From Sipunculus nudus (lineage: Eukaryota > Annelida > Sipuncula > Golfingiida > Sipunculidae): DNA of 64,000 nt. Of the stretch, positions 48,891-60,300 are shown in pieces. Position 1 is the first letter of the stretch, and each line of letters begins with the position of its first letter. Made by a program: the position numbers and the translations under genes. The DNA lies in NCBI GenBank assembly GCA_026874595.1, contig CM049308.1, positions 38,401,027 to 38,465,026 of the forward strand. The letters run 5' to 3'. The notes beneath the pieces are model-generated. The model made no database searches. It was not told where the DNA came from and saw nothing but the letters and a program-made list of their open reading frames with translations.

Positions 48891-50320
48891 AATAAAAAAA
48901 TCAGGTTATAAAAAAGAGATCAAAGGCCAGAAATCGATATAATCTCTTCCACCAAAAATTTTTAACGATGATATTTAAAAAAATCTGGTCTTTCAGAATC
49001 TATTTGGCTGCCTTGTAAGTCGCCATTTTTAATATATAATGAGGTAACTGTTTCATCTTCACACTGCGCAGAATCGGACTCACAAGAGAAGGCGTAGGTT
49101 TAAATGTAGGCCTATAGTGAAGAGGGTATTGTAGTCCGTTAGGATATGGTGGATAAGAATGGTTCAAAGAAATAACTTAAACATAGGTGTTTTTCTGGTA
49201 AGTCTCATTTGTTAAATTGAAAATTGGGGCTACAGTTGGCCATTTGTCTATTTTGACTGCACTGCCGTATTAGACTACATGTTGTCTGCTCGCGTTTCTT
49301 CCTGCATTTAGACGTTAATCAGTGCACAGACATTCATTATCAACGCTAAAAAAATATTTTTGGGAAAAAAATAATAAAAGGTATGGTTCTCAGGCACTGC
49401 CCGCGTCAATTTTAACCCCCCCTCCCCCCAATCAAACATTTTTATTTTGATTTTAATCTTTCAAGAAGATAATACAATTTTGATACGATTTCCCTTGTTA
49501 TGTAGCGATTGTATCTGTTTAGCTAAAAAAAACTATTATTTTCATGCTTTTCCCTGATCATATGACATATTTATCGAAACGTACAAAAAAGGTCAAAAAT
49601 AAAATACCGCCTGTAGTGTTTTTCTGAAAAAAAAGTTTCTGAAAACCATACCTTTTTATTTTGTTGGCCTTACAGTTAAATACTGTTTAATATAATGAGA
49701 TACAAACTGTCATGTTATACATCCAGGGAGGTCCTAGGCAAATCTGCTTGGAGACCTGAAATTAGGTCATGGTGACTGATATTTTGTGGACTGCAAGCTT
49801 AAAATATGATTTTGAGCACCGAGTCAGTCAGACGTACGAGACACAAATTGTATTCGCTTGGCCTAGAATCTTCTAACCTTACACCCATGGACACGAACAC
49901 ACGAACAGGTATGCGCGCAAACATTCCTACAGAAGGCGATTAATGTAATTGTTGACCCAAGATAGAATAGATGGAATTCAGAATCGTACACATTGATCTA
50001 TGAATAACTAATTCTAAAGTAATATACTCAAATTCTAAGACTCACAGTTTTTTGCGGGAAATTTATTAGGAGAGTATTATAATGTCTCATTAAAAGTAAA
50101 ATTAATTAGGTCTTTAATAATTTGACAGGGGCTTAGTTTCAGCGAGGAGTAAAGATCAGAGATGTGTCCATGGAAAAGCTGTTTAGCGCGCTTTTCTGCG
50201 TACTTGGGTCATCTGGAGCAGTTCCGTGACCGTGGAAAGTGAAGGTTGATTTCTCAATGAATTTGTCTTCTATGAAGGTTAAGTAAACAATTTAGTGAGG
50301 GTGTCCCTCGCGGAATCCGT
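48890..50320. other. Intergenic, no gene seen
   Basis: AT-rich; no exon, tRNA or clear repeat recognised. Confidence 0.55.
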
Positions 50321-50960
50321 GAGAGCCCGAAATCCAAAATGGCCGCAATACTCCATTTTGAAATATATTTTTAACAAGTTTGACCCTCAGTGCTGGTCAG
50401 TATATGGACTGTGGGTTTTTTTGGGTCGAGGAATTCATATTTCCGTAAAAGCCAGATATCAATGATGGCCGCCATCCGCCCTTTTGAAATTTATTCTCTC
50501 ATGGTTTAGACCAACAATACTGTATAGTATATGAATTCTTGGGTTTCTTGGATCGAGGTATTCATAAAAGATGTCAAATTTGTTATTTGATCTATTTTGA
50601 CATTAAAATTCAAGATGGCCGATGATTTTTTTTAGCTCAAAAGCTCAAACTTGTCGTACGACTCCAAAGTGAGGTCCAGTGGACAATTTCTGTATGGATT
50701 GGTTTCTCTTAATGAAAATGTGAGAATCTGGTACGGGCGTCACTCTAAAAAGTGTGTTCGGAATCCGTATGATCATGAAATCCAAGATGGTCGCATTCCT
50801 TTATTTCGAAAATTTCTGTTTCAATGGGTTTGCTTGTTATACTGTGTATTTGGATACTTAGGTTTCTTAGGTCGAGGCATCTTTATAAGGTATCAAAATT
50901 TTTATTTGACTTATTTATACCTTGTAAACAAGATGGCAACCCATCTTTAGCTAAGAAAGG
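50320..50960 (+). repeat. Degenerate repeat with recurring AAGATGGCCGC cores
   Basis: Cores at about 50338, 50465, 50612, 50785 and 50931, each followed by a TTTTGAAAT-like block and, in three cases, GGGTTTNTTGGGTCGAGGNATTCAT. Spacing is 125-175 bp. The core resembles the YY1 consensus AAGATGGCGGC. The open frame at 50651-50950 runs through this repeat and is not considered a gene. Confidence 0.65.
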
Positions 50961-51740
50961 TTATTTTTTTTTCAAATGTTATACAGCCTCCACAAAGTTC
51001 ACAAGGTTCCATTTCCGAATGAACAGGTGTTCTATTAATGTTGATTTGAAACTTAGAAGGGGTGTACCTCGCAAAAATTAGTGGTAACAGGCTGACGACC
51101 CGGGTTCGATTCCGGGCATGCCTGTGAGAAATGAGTTTTTGTGGCACGTTTTCCACGGATTATATTTCCATATGCACAATGTCGAATACTTCATCTGAGC
51201 CACAGTGAATATCATGCATCAGCTGCTATAACTACCGGTATGTGTACAATTCATACGAAATAATTAAAGTTTTAAAATGATTAAAGAAATGAAGGTGAAA
51301 CCGTTAATACAAATATTTATAAGGACCACAGTCGAATATTGTGATAAACGATTTGTTTTTCATATTTTGGTCTATCCAAGGTTCAGCCAGACACTTTCGC
51401 CAAATTCTCAAAGTAACATTCAGAGAAACCAAATCTATGGAGTATAATACCGTTAGAGCTCATTATAAATGTCGCAGGACAAGTTTAAGGGAAAACATAA
51501 TTTGCTAAAAAAAATCAGCAGACAACGTTATATATTAGAAAAGCACACAAGTGTGGGACTCCATGGATATGCTAACCCCGAATAAAAAATATTATAACCA
51601 AATGGTGTGAGTTGGTGTTAAAGATGTATTTGTACAATACATGTGAAATGAATATAGTTTATAATCAGACAGATATTGATAGAACCCCTAGCCACCAATC
51701 CAGTCTCCAGTCACCAGAAATTATAATACGGCCACACCTC
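50961..51740. other. Upstream flank of the receptor gene
   Basis: Apart from the tRNA-like fragment at 51083-51123 no feature is recognised. Confidence 0.5.
51083..51123 (+). repeat. tRNA-like fragment (3' half), probable SINE remnant
   Basis: CCCGGGTTCGATTCCGGG forms a perfect T-arm stem-loop and contains a canonical B box (GGTTCGATTCC). No matching A box, anticodon arm or 5' acceptor strand lies upstream at the right distance, so this is not a complete tRNA gene. Confidence 0.6.
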
Positions 51741-51745
51741 CGCGC

Positions 51746-51753
51746 TGACGTCA
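51746..51753 (+). promoter_or_regulatory. Perfect CRE (TGACGTCA)
   Basis: An eight-base palindromic cAMP response element, the CREB/ATF binding consensus, placed 14 bp before a TATA box and about 220 bp upstream of the receptor start codon. Confidence 0.6.
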
Positions 51754-51767
51754 GAGGTTTCGCGCGA

Positions 51768-51774
51768 TATAAAA
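51768..51774 (+). promoter_or_regulatory. TATA box of the receptor gene
   Basis: TATAAAA. A start site about 30 bp on (near 51800) would give a leader of about 165 nt before the ATG at 51966. Confidence 0.55.
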
Positions 51775-51965
51775 TTCACACGTCGTTCAAGCTGCCTTAG
51801 ATATGTGGTGGCGGGGCACGGTGCTTGAGGGTTTCTTAGGCTTTTCAAGACATATAATTCAGTATTTCATCTGCGTTTCCGAAAAAACCAGGTCCATACG
51901 ACTTCATCGTGGTGACGACTCGCACGGGCCTTATCCTCTAATCAGTGGCGTACCTGAAAACGACT

Positions 51966-52281
51966 ATGGCAAACTCCTCCCAGCAACAAGCAAACATAAC
52001 CAGGGATTTTGGAGAAATAGACGATTTGATGGTAATAACTATATTTAAAAGAATGACAGCCGGTCTGCTATATCTTGCATCTGCGGTATTCAATGGTCTG
52101 CTGATAGCCGTGTTGCTGAGGTGCACACGGCGGCCTGTTGGAGCGTCCGTTTTGGTGTGTGGTCTTGCTGTGACTGCTCTGTTGCTTTCCTTACTGAACT
52201 TCATACTGGTTCTAGACGTGCTCCCTGATTCCTGGGTCACTTGCCACCGGATTGACAGAGGGGATGGGACCGGCATACTAG
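51966..52281 (+). CDS. Receptor exon 1 (N-terminus, helices 1 and 2)
   Basis: The start chosen is the first in-frame ATG. An in-frame GTG upstream at 51945 is not a plausible eukaryotic start. The exon encodes residues 1-105 and one base of codon 106. Reading through the donor gives only ten more residues before a stop, which supports splicing here. Confidence 0.83.
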
Positions 52282-54569
52282 GTAAGTATAGCATACCAAG
52301 CTTTCAAAATTAAATGTGATACGTACATAGACTGCGTTTCTTTTCTTGCTGTGTGTAGATAGTTGAACTATTCTGAAGTTAAATGTATATTTGCGTTTTG
52401 TTTGTTCGGTCTACAAAACTGTAATTATCTGAATTTAAATGAGGATTTGAAATTTCCATATTTGTTATATAGCGGTTAATATTTAATTCGCTTATGATGC
52501 GAACTCCCCTCCCCCTCTCTCCCTGAGAAACCGCTACAATTTTTCTTCAATGTGTATACTCTTACTACTTTTTGAATTCAAGATTTTCTTAGTATGCGGG
52601 AAAAAAAAGAAAAATGGTGTATGTGTTTAGATAACTGTAGATATCCTGGTTTATGATAAATACCTGTTATTCGTTTTACATATTTTTCTACTTGAACGGA
52701 GAGCATTGATTGAGATAATTTTATTCATCTGCCCGTAGGTACAAACAACCCCTTGCGACAGCTCCTTTTTTGCATAAATTCACAATCTTCTCTGATACTT
52801 ATTATTTTCTTCATGTAGATGCTACCCAGATGCTGCTAGAGAACTGTCTGTCATTGCTGCTGCTGTGTTTAGGAGTTATGCGATACTACGTCATCAGGCG
52901 AAGCCGACAGACATCCCTCCATTTATCCAGCAAGCATGGACTCATCGGTATAGCATGCTGTTTCACTCTGTCCCTATTGGTCATGGTATGTTGTGAACAA
53001 TCCTCAGTGTCTGATATCGATAAAGCAGTGAGACTCACGGGATGGTTCCTGATATTAGCTTTGCCTCAGGTGGTTAATCTTATCCTGCAAATTTTAATTT
53101 TTGGTCAGATTCGCAGACTCCTCAAACAAAGTTCACAGACTTTGGCTACTCAACATCAGAAATATAACAATGCAAGAGCAAGTGTTCGTAAGATGATGAT
53201 ATACATACTCTTGATAGTGTTACCGTATGTCGTCATCAGCCTGTTGGTCATCCTGTTCAGGAATCGCTTGCTCTGCATGTTAAAATTTGTTCTTTTGGCG
53301 CTCTCCTGTTTTGTGCTCCCAATAAGCCTCGGGCTATTTAAAAAAGAGAATCGCCATCGTGTCGTCCTCTGGTTCCGCAATGCCTCTCATTGCATTTGTT
53401 TCACACGACGAGAGAACAGAATAGTTCCAGAAGACTTACCTCACTGTGAAGCCAAGACTTACCCACGTGTCAGAGCAATGAGTCTAGATGCCTGGCAAGG
53501 AGCAAAGCGTAAAATGTCAAGAGCGGTTTCCAGATATATCTTCAGCCGAAGTAGTACACGATCTCCTTCCTGTGCGTGCACTAATGACGATAGAAAGAAC
53601 TCCAAAGAAAGCACGGTCTTCACTTTAACCAGAGCATTATCATGTGAAAGTATATTCATTGGACGCAGCCACAACTCCTTTTCACGTCGTGTCAAATCGG
53701 GTGAAAATAACCTGGAGACACATCCAATAAAAGACAAGATTACACTAATAGTGTGTCCATCACAGCAGACGATTATGGTTTCTGAAAGCAGACCTAGTAA
53801 CAAACAAAGAGAATCCAGGCGGCCAAGGTCATGTCATCAGGCCCAAGAGACAAAGAAATGTTGTCCATTGCTCGAGGATAGATTACCCGTGACTTCTCAT
53901 TTTTTCAATGATGGCATCCCTGTTTCTGTTGAACAGTGTTCTGACATTCCTTCTGTTGAACAGTGTCCTAATATTCCTGAATATAGCCCTTCAAGAATAT
54001 CAAGTATTAGCATTAACAGGGACAGGCTAAGTAACACTTCAGCCGGCAGGTCCTCAGGGTCTAGCTATTACGGACTCAGGAGATCTCTGGTCCCATCAAC
54101 TGAGTCACGTAGTTCCAGTCGTTTGACAACAGGAAACCCCAGGAGCAGATCTTTCACTTCCATAGACGGCAGAAGTTCAATTTCTGCGACTCTGCCGTTT
54201 TCATCAGTGTCAACCGTATTCGATCCTTCTGTGGCTTGGTTTTCAGTATTGACGCCAACGGCTCAGGAACAAGCTACCCACGCTGTCCACGGACATTCGA
54301 GGAACAGTTCCCAATCGTCGCTTCACTGTTACCGTCCTAGCCCGGTGGCTCGGCTGTCTGGAAGTCAATTTTCTTCAGCATCTATCATACTTGATCCTCA
54401 CTTCGTTCTGTCCACGTCACCAGACGACCAATGGCGCCGCAAGGAGACACAGAGTCAGCTAAGCAGATACAGTCGAATCAGCAGCTTCACGGACATCGCC
54501 AGCATAGACACTGATCCTTTAAAAGGGGACACTGCAGAGGATACTCATCTTGATCCGATCATATTCTGA
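51966..54569 (+). CDS. Seven-transmembrane receptor, rhodopsin-like but atypical (exons 51966-52281 and 52819-54569)
   Basis: Two exons joined at L105|D106 (donor CTAG|GTAAGT, acceptor TTCATGTAG, phase 1) give 688 residues. The N-terminus is short with N-glycosylation sites at N3 and N10. Predicted membrane helices: about 30-52, 60-84, 107-131, 146-164, 180-204, 231-252 and 258-279. Class A hallmarks kept: Asn43 in helix 1 (FNGLL), Arg127 in a MRY version of DRY, and prolines 188, 241 and 273 in helices 5, 6 and 7. Missing: the helix 2 Asp (LAVTALL), the helix 4 Trp, the CWxP Trp (IVLP) and the NPxxY Asn and Tyr (LPISL). Cys93 precedes helix 3 but is about nine residues further from Arg127 than usual. 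The third cytosolic loop is short. The tail from about 281 is roughly 400 residues, rich in Ser and Arg, with many possible phosphorylation sites. I cannot assign a ligand or subfamily. Confidence 0.85.
52282..52818 (+). other. Receptor intron
   Basis: 537 bp, AT-rich. The open frame continues upstream of exon 2 to 52770, but this part is intron: it has no homologous look and lies on the other side of a good acceptor. Confidence 0.75.
52819..54569 (+). CDS. Receptor exon 2 (helices 3-7 and tail)
   Basis: 1751 bp open to TGA at 54567. Helices 3 to 7 and the whole Ser-rich tail lie in one exon. Two short direct repeats in the tail, SVEQCSDIP and SVEQCPNIP (about 53928-53981), show a small internal duplication. 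Confidence 0.88.
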
Positions 54570-54726
54570 TTGAAACTATTAACCGCACCGGCGCATGTTA
54601 AATGTGATACGTGGCACGATTGCAACTGACGAAGGGCTTAAGTTTCACTCTGATCCAAGTGAAAGAATACATAGCTCGATGTTATTGTTTTTGAATAATG
54701 TTAATGTACATGTAATTTTTATCCGT

Positions 54727-54732
54727 AATAAA
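54727..54732 (+). promoter_or_regulatory. Candidate polyadenylation signal AATAAA (receptor)
   Basis: Canonical hexamer about 160 bp after the stop, in an AT-rich 3' untranslated region. Confidence 0.5.
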
Positions 54733-56979
54733 AAATGTCATTATAGAAGACAACGTATCTTGTCTCCGCCTCATATTGTCTTTTTCTGAATCACATATAC
54801 TGTCCTCAGAAACGAATCAGATTATAAATGACTTCATGGCCATGACGGAGGAACTTCCGAGAGCAAGAGCATTTTCTTTTGTGAAAATCATCTCCATTTG
54901 GAATTTCCTTGATTTACTAGGTTTAGGTTGCATTGTTCCCGTTCTGTAAAATTCACAAAGGGTAAACGCTCGGCTGTCGGGTTTCATCTCTTTCGTGGTT
55001 ATTAGAGTGGGTTGTAGTTGCCCGTCCAAGACCGGTAGTTTTCTCCGGGATCTCCGATTTCCTCCATCCCTGAACGCCACAATCTGAGCCATCGAGAGTG
55101 CCGCGGCTAGTTATGATAACTATTTGTAAAATCCATGCCAAATAAAAATGTCCACAATTATTTGTTAGTTTCTCCACAATGTACTCCAACCCCTTTTTCT
55201 TAAAATTATATTTGTAAAACTAATCCTTTAGAATATGGCGAGTGTCGGTGTGAAGATGTGTGTTCCTCTGGCCTTCAGAGGGAGAGTCTAAGTAGTCATA
55301 TTGACTGCTAAAGATAAAATGTTCCCTCCACCCCCCCACCCCCCCCCCACCCCCCGGGACACTAATCCCACCCCCGACTATTAACCCAAGTCATTGACAC
55401 CCGCGAAATTACCCAAAGACTTTGGGAAATAAGTGATGACTGTGAAACGGGGTGTAGGTATTTGTAAAAATTCGGAAATTATCCACAACCATGCGTGACA
55501 CTCGTCTGCATAAAGGATGATATTCGTAACTGAGTTCAGAAAATCCTCTAAAGGTGTCAGCAGTTGTCATCAGTCTCCGTTCATTTACCATTTCTGCAGT
55601 GTACGTATGTATATGGCAACAATCAACAAATAACGCGTGATAGTAACACTGAGAAGTGAGAACTGTTAATTAAGCAGTCCGGTTTCATACGTGTTCATAT
55701 TTCATATGTGTTAGCAGACAATCCGTAATTGCGGACAGGGGCAAGAGAGAACTCCCAGTGTACATGGCCTGTCTATATGTAACATAATTTTGCATTGTTT
55801 GATTTCAACTCCTAAAAGACAACGGCATTGTGTCATGTACTGTAACGGTTACAGGGTGTAAACAAAACTTCAACTTAATCCTCCATGCGTGATAACTGCA
55901 ATTACCCGGTACAGGAATGTCAATATATCATTGTCAGTGAGCAGTTTATGATCGGATTAAATTATCGAGTGGAGTCAGAGCTTGCAGCTAGTATATATCT
56001 TTCCCAGACACGTGCTGCTCCGCAACCCTAGATTTGTTATTGTCCAGCATTTTTATTGAAGAAACGTAAAAAAATAAACCCGAAATCCCGTTTGAACTGC
56101 GCAAGAAAGTTCCTCCAGCAAGGTCATTACAATGGACGACAGGCGCCCAGTAATTTGTGTCAGGAATAAACTGGTGACAAGCAAACACGACCCAAAATGG
56201 ATAAAGATAAATGCCTGGCCATGTGCAGAACATTGGCTTAATGTAAAATGAGACGTCAAAGCTTTGGCCAATCAGGTAACTCAATATGTCTGACCAATCA
56301 GAGCCATGGTCTCATTCTCCAGTAACAGGCGCCTGTGGAAGATGGTAAGCTAACAGCATGGACAAAGGCATTAGTTTTAAAAAAATTGTTTGTTGATCTT
56401 TTTTTTTAAAAAAAAACGAATTTCTTTTCAATATGCTTACTGCACGATTAAAAAAAAAAAAAAAAAAAAACAAGTTACCCACTTAAGTGCGTGTTAAGTG
56501 AGGGACACAACCTCCCTAGTTATGAAGTTCATATGTCGATTACGATTTATGCTTTGCCGAACATCCAAGTTGCATGAAACCACCGTAGAGAAAGTTTGAT
56601 TGCTGGAATTTTAACAGTGTCAAACATACGCCTCAATTTAAAGTTGATTCACATTTTGAGATAAAATGTGTGACATCAGATGCATCAACAAACTTACAGA
56701 AAAAGTGACTTTGACCTTGTGACCTGAAATCAATATGGTCTTTCCTATATTGTCAGAAGGGCGGCTTGAAATATGTGCACAAATCAATAATATTATAATG
56801 GACATACTGGAAGACGGACACACGAAGGGAGGTGTGACTACATCCCATCGGGTTAATATACTGTAAGAAGTTAACAAGCAGACAAGGTTTTTGAACATTT
56901 TATTTGACGACAGTTGAGATGGTGACACCGCAAATGTCATTTTGCAGTCTCGAATACACTGATAAAAATGTGTGAATAT

Positions 56980-57310
56980 TCTAAAAATACAGGTGGCGCC
57001 ACCAGTCTTCACAAACTCATTAAACTTGCATGTTCAATATATATAAATATACGAGGTTTCACGACACTAAATAAAACCACAGCTACGGGACTGGTACGAT
57101 TGCTGTCATTTTACTGTCTAAATGTGTGTGTGTCGTGAAAATAGAAAACAAACACGCATTCCCTATCTTCAGCAGCGGATGAAATAATATTAGTCATGAT
57201 TCATACACGTAATAGGTTTCAGGACATTAGATGCGCCCACAGCGGAAAAAAACTATACAGTTGTTGATGTTGTATGATAGTATCGAAATTACAGGTGGCG
57301 CCACCAGACT
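56980..57310 (+). repeat. Two diverged copies of a block carrying GGTGGCGCCACC
   Basis: ACAGGTGGCGCCACCAG occurs at about 56991 and 57291. Between and beside them, ACGAGGTTTCACGACACTAA (57050) is echoed by TAGGTTTCAGGACATTAGA (57212), suggesting an old duplication next to the satellite. A third copy of the palindrome lies at 38503. Confidence 0.5.
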
Positions 57311-57380
57311 TAAGCAATTATCGAATCTGTCAAAAGTCAATTAACAAAAATGCTTGGGCATTTGAATCAAATGTGTGGGC

Positions 57381-60300
57381 TGTGTAGGATTTCAGGTTGA
57401 GGCACAGGCCATGTTGCTGACAATAGACCTCAATTATCCTGTAGGATTCCAGGACGATCCCGTCATCGTGTAGGATTTAAGGTAAAAATACAGGTCATGT
57501 TGCTGACAATAACATCGTCGTGTAGGATTTCAGGTTGAGGCACAGGCCATGTTGCTGACAATAGACCTCAATCATCCTGTAGGATTCCAGGACGATCCCG
57601 TCATCGTGTAGGATTTAAGGTAAAAATACAGGTCATGTTGCTGACAATAACATCGTCGTGTAGGATTTCAGGTTGAGGCACAGGCCATGTTGCTGACAAT
57701 AGACCTCAATCATCCTGTAGGATTCCAGGACGATCCCGTCATCGTGTAGGATTTAAGGTAAAAATACAGGTCATGTTGCTGACAATAACATCGTCGTGTA
57801 GGATTTCAGGTTGAGGCACAGGCCATGTTGCTGACAATAGACCTCAATCATCCTGTAGGATTCCAGGACGATCCCGTCATCGTGTAGGATTTAAGGTTAA
57901 AATACAGGTCATGTTGCTGACAATAACATCGTCGTGTAGGATTTCAGGTTGAGGCACAGGCCATGTTGCTGACAATAGACCTCAATCATCCTGTAGGATT
58001 CCAGGACGATCCCGTCATCGTGTAGGATTTAAGGTAAAAATACAGGTCATGTTGCTGACAATAACATCGTCGTGTAGGATTTCAGGTTGAGGCACAGGCC
58101 ATGTTGCTGACAATAGACCTCAATCATCCTGTAGGATTCCAGGACGATCCCGTCATCGTGTAGGATTTAAGGTAAAAATACAGGTCATGTTGCTGACAAT
58201 AACATCGTCGTGTAGGATTTCAGGTTGAGGCACAGGCCATGTTGCTGACAATAGACCTCAATCATCCTGTAGGATTCCAGGACGATCCCGTCATCGTGTA
58301 GGATTTAAGGTTAAAATACAGGTCATGTTGCTGACAATAACATCGTCGTGTAGGATTTCAGGTTGAGGCACAGGCCATGTTGCTGACAATAGACCTCAAT
58401 CATCCTGTAGGATTCCAGGACGATCCCGTCATCGTGTAGGATTTAAGGTTAAAATACAGGTCATGTTGCTGACAATAACATCGTCGTGTAGGATTTCAGG
58501 TTGAGGCACAGGCCATGTTGCTGACAATAGACCTCAATCATCCTGTAGGATTCCAGGACGATCCCGTCATCGTGTAGGATTTAAGGTAAAAATACAGGTC
58601 ATGTTGCTGACAATAACATCGTCGTGTAGGATTTCAGGTTGAGGCACAGGCCATGTTGCTGACAATAGACCTCAATCATCCTGTAGGATTCCAGGACGAT
58701 CCCGTCATCGTGTAGGATTTAAGGTAAAAATACAGGTCATGTTGCTGACAATAACATCGTCGTGTAGGATTTCAGGTTGAGGCACAGGCCATGTTGCTGA
58801 CAATAGACCTCAATCATCCTGTAGGATTCCAGGACGATCCCGTCATCGTGTAGGATTTAAGGTTAAAATACAGGTCATGTTGCTGACAATAACATCGTCG
58901 TGTAGGATTTCAGGTTGAGGCACAGGCCATGTTGCTGACAATAGACCTCAATCATCCTGTAGGATTCCAGGACGATCCCGTCATCGTGTAGGATTTAAGG
59001 TTAAAATACAGGTCATGTTGCTGACAATAACATCGTCGTGTAGGATTTCAGGTTGAGGCACAGGCCATGTTGCTGACAATAGACCTCAATCATCCTGTAG
59101 GATTCCAGGACGATCCCGTCATCGTGTAGGATTTAAGGTAAAAATACAGGTCATGTTGCTGACAATAACATCGTCGTGTAGGATTTCAGGTTGAGGCACA
59201 GGCCATGTTGCTGACAATAGACCTCAATCATCCTGTAAGATTCCAGGACGATCCCGTCATCGTGTAGGATTTAAGGTAAAAATACAGGTCATGTTGCTGA
59301 CAATAACATCGTCGTGTAGGATTTCAGGTTGAGGCACAGGCCATGTTGCTGACAATAGACCTCAATCATCCTGTAGGATTCCAGGACGATCCCGTCATCG
59401 TGTAGGATTTAAGGTTAAAATACAGGTCATGTTGCTGACAATAACATCGTCGTGTAGGATTTCAGGTTGAGGCACAGGCCATGTTGCTGACAATAGACCT
59501 CAATCATCCTGTAGGATTCCAGGACGATCCCGTCATCGTGTAGGATTTAAGGTAAAAATACAGGTCATGTTGCTGACAATAACATCGTCGTGTAGGATTT
59601 CAGGTTGAGGCACAGGCCATGTTGCTGACAATAGACCTCAGTCATCCTGTAGGATTCCAGGACGATCCCGTCATCGTGTAGGAATTAAGGTAAAAATACA
59701 GGCCATGTTGCTGACAATAGACCTCAATCATCCTGTAGGATTCCAGGACGATCCCGTCATCGTGTAGGATTTAAGGTTAGAATACAGGTCATGTTGCTGA
59801 CAATAACATCGTCGTGTAGGATTTCAGGTTGAGGCACAGGCCATGTTGCTGACAATAGACCTCAATCATCCTGTAGGATTCCAGGACGATCCCGTCATCG
59901 TGTAGGATTTAAGGTAAAAATACAGGTCATGTTGCTGACAATAACATCGTCGTGTAGGATTTCAGGTTGAGGCACAGGCCATGTTGCTGACAATAGACCT
60001 CAATCATCCTGTAGGATTCCAGGACGATCCCGTCATCGTGTAGGATTTAAGGTAAAAATACAGGTCATGTTGCTGACAATAACATCGTCGTGTAGGATTT
60101 CAGGTTGAGGCACAGGCCATGTTGCTGACAATAGACCTCAATCATCCTGTAGGATTCCAGGACGATCCCGTCATCGTGTAGGATTTAAGGTTAAAATACA
60201 GGTCATGTTGCTGACAATAACATCGTCGTGTAGGATTTCATGTTGAGGCACAGGCCATGTTGCTGACAATAGACCTCAATCATCCTGTAGGATTCCAGGA

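Larger units (their letters stand above)
54570..57380. other. 3' flank of the receptor gene and intergenic DNA
   Basis: No further gene recognised. The - strand open frame at 54817-55092 (91 codons) has no splice context or family resemblance. It holds a C-rich run near 55326-55357, an A run at 56451-56470 and two GGTGGCGCCACC palindromes near the satellite edge. Confidence 0.55.

Noticed and set aside
50651-51081. Two overlapping hydrophobic open frames on +
   Set aside because: They run through the degenerate AAGATGGCCGC repeat and have no start or splice context.
51083-51123. tRNA gene
   Set aside because: Only the T arm and B box are present; there is no matching acceptor strand, A box or anticodon arm.
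52770-52818. N-terminal extension of receptor exon 2 as a separate start
   Set aside because: It is the intron just before a good acceptor, and helices 1 and 2 with matching phase are supplied by the exon at 51966.
54817-55092. 91-codon open frame on - with a basic N-terminal region
   Set aside because: No family resemblance, no splice or promoter context, and length within chance expectation.
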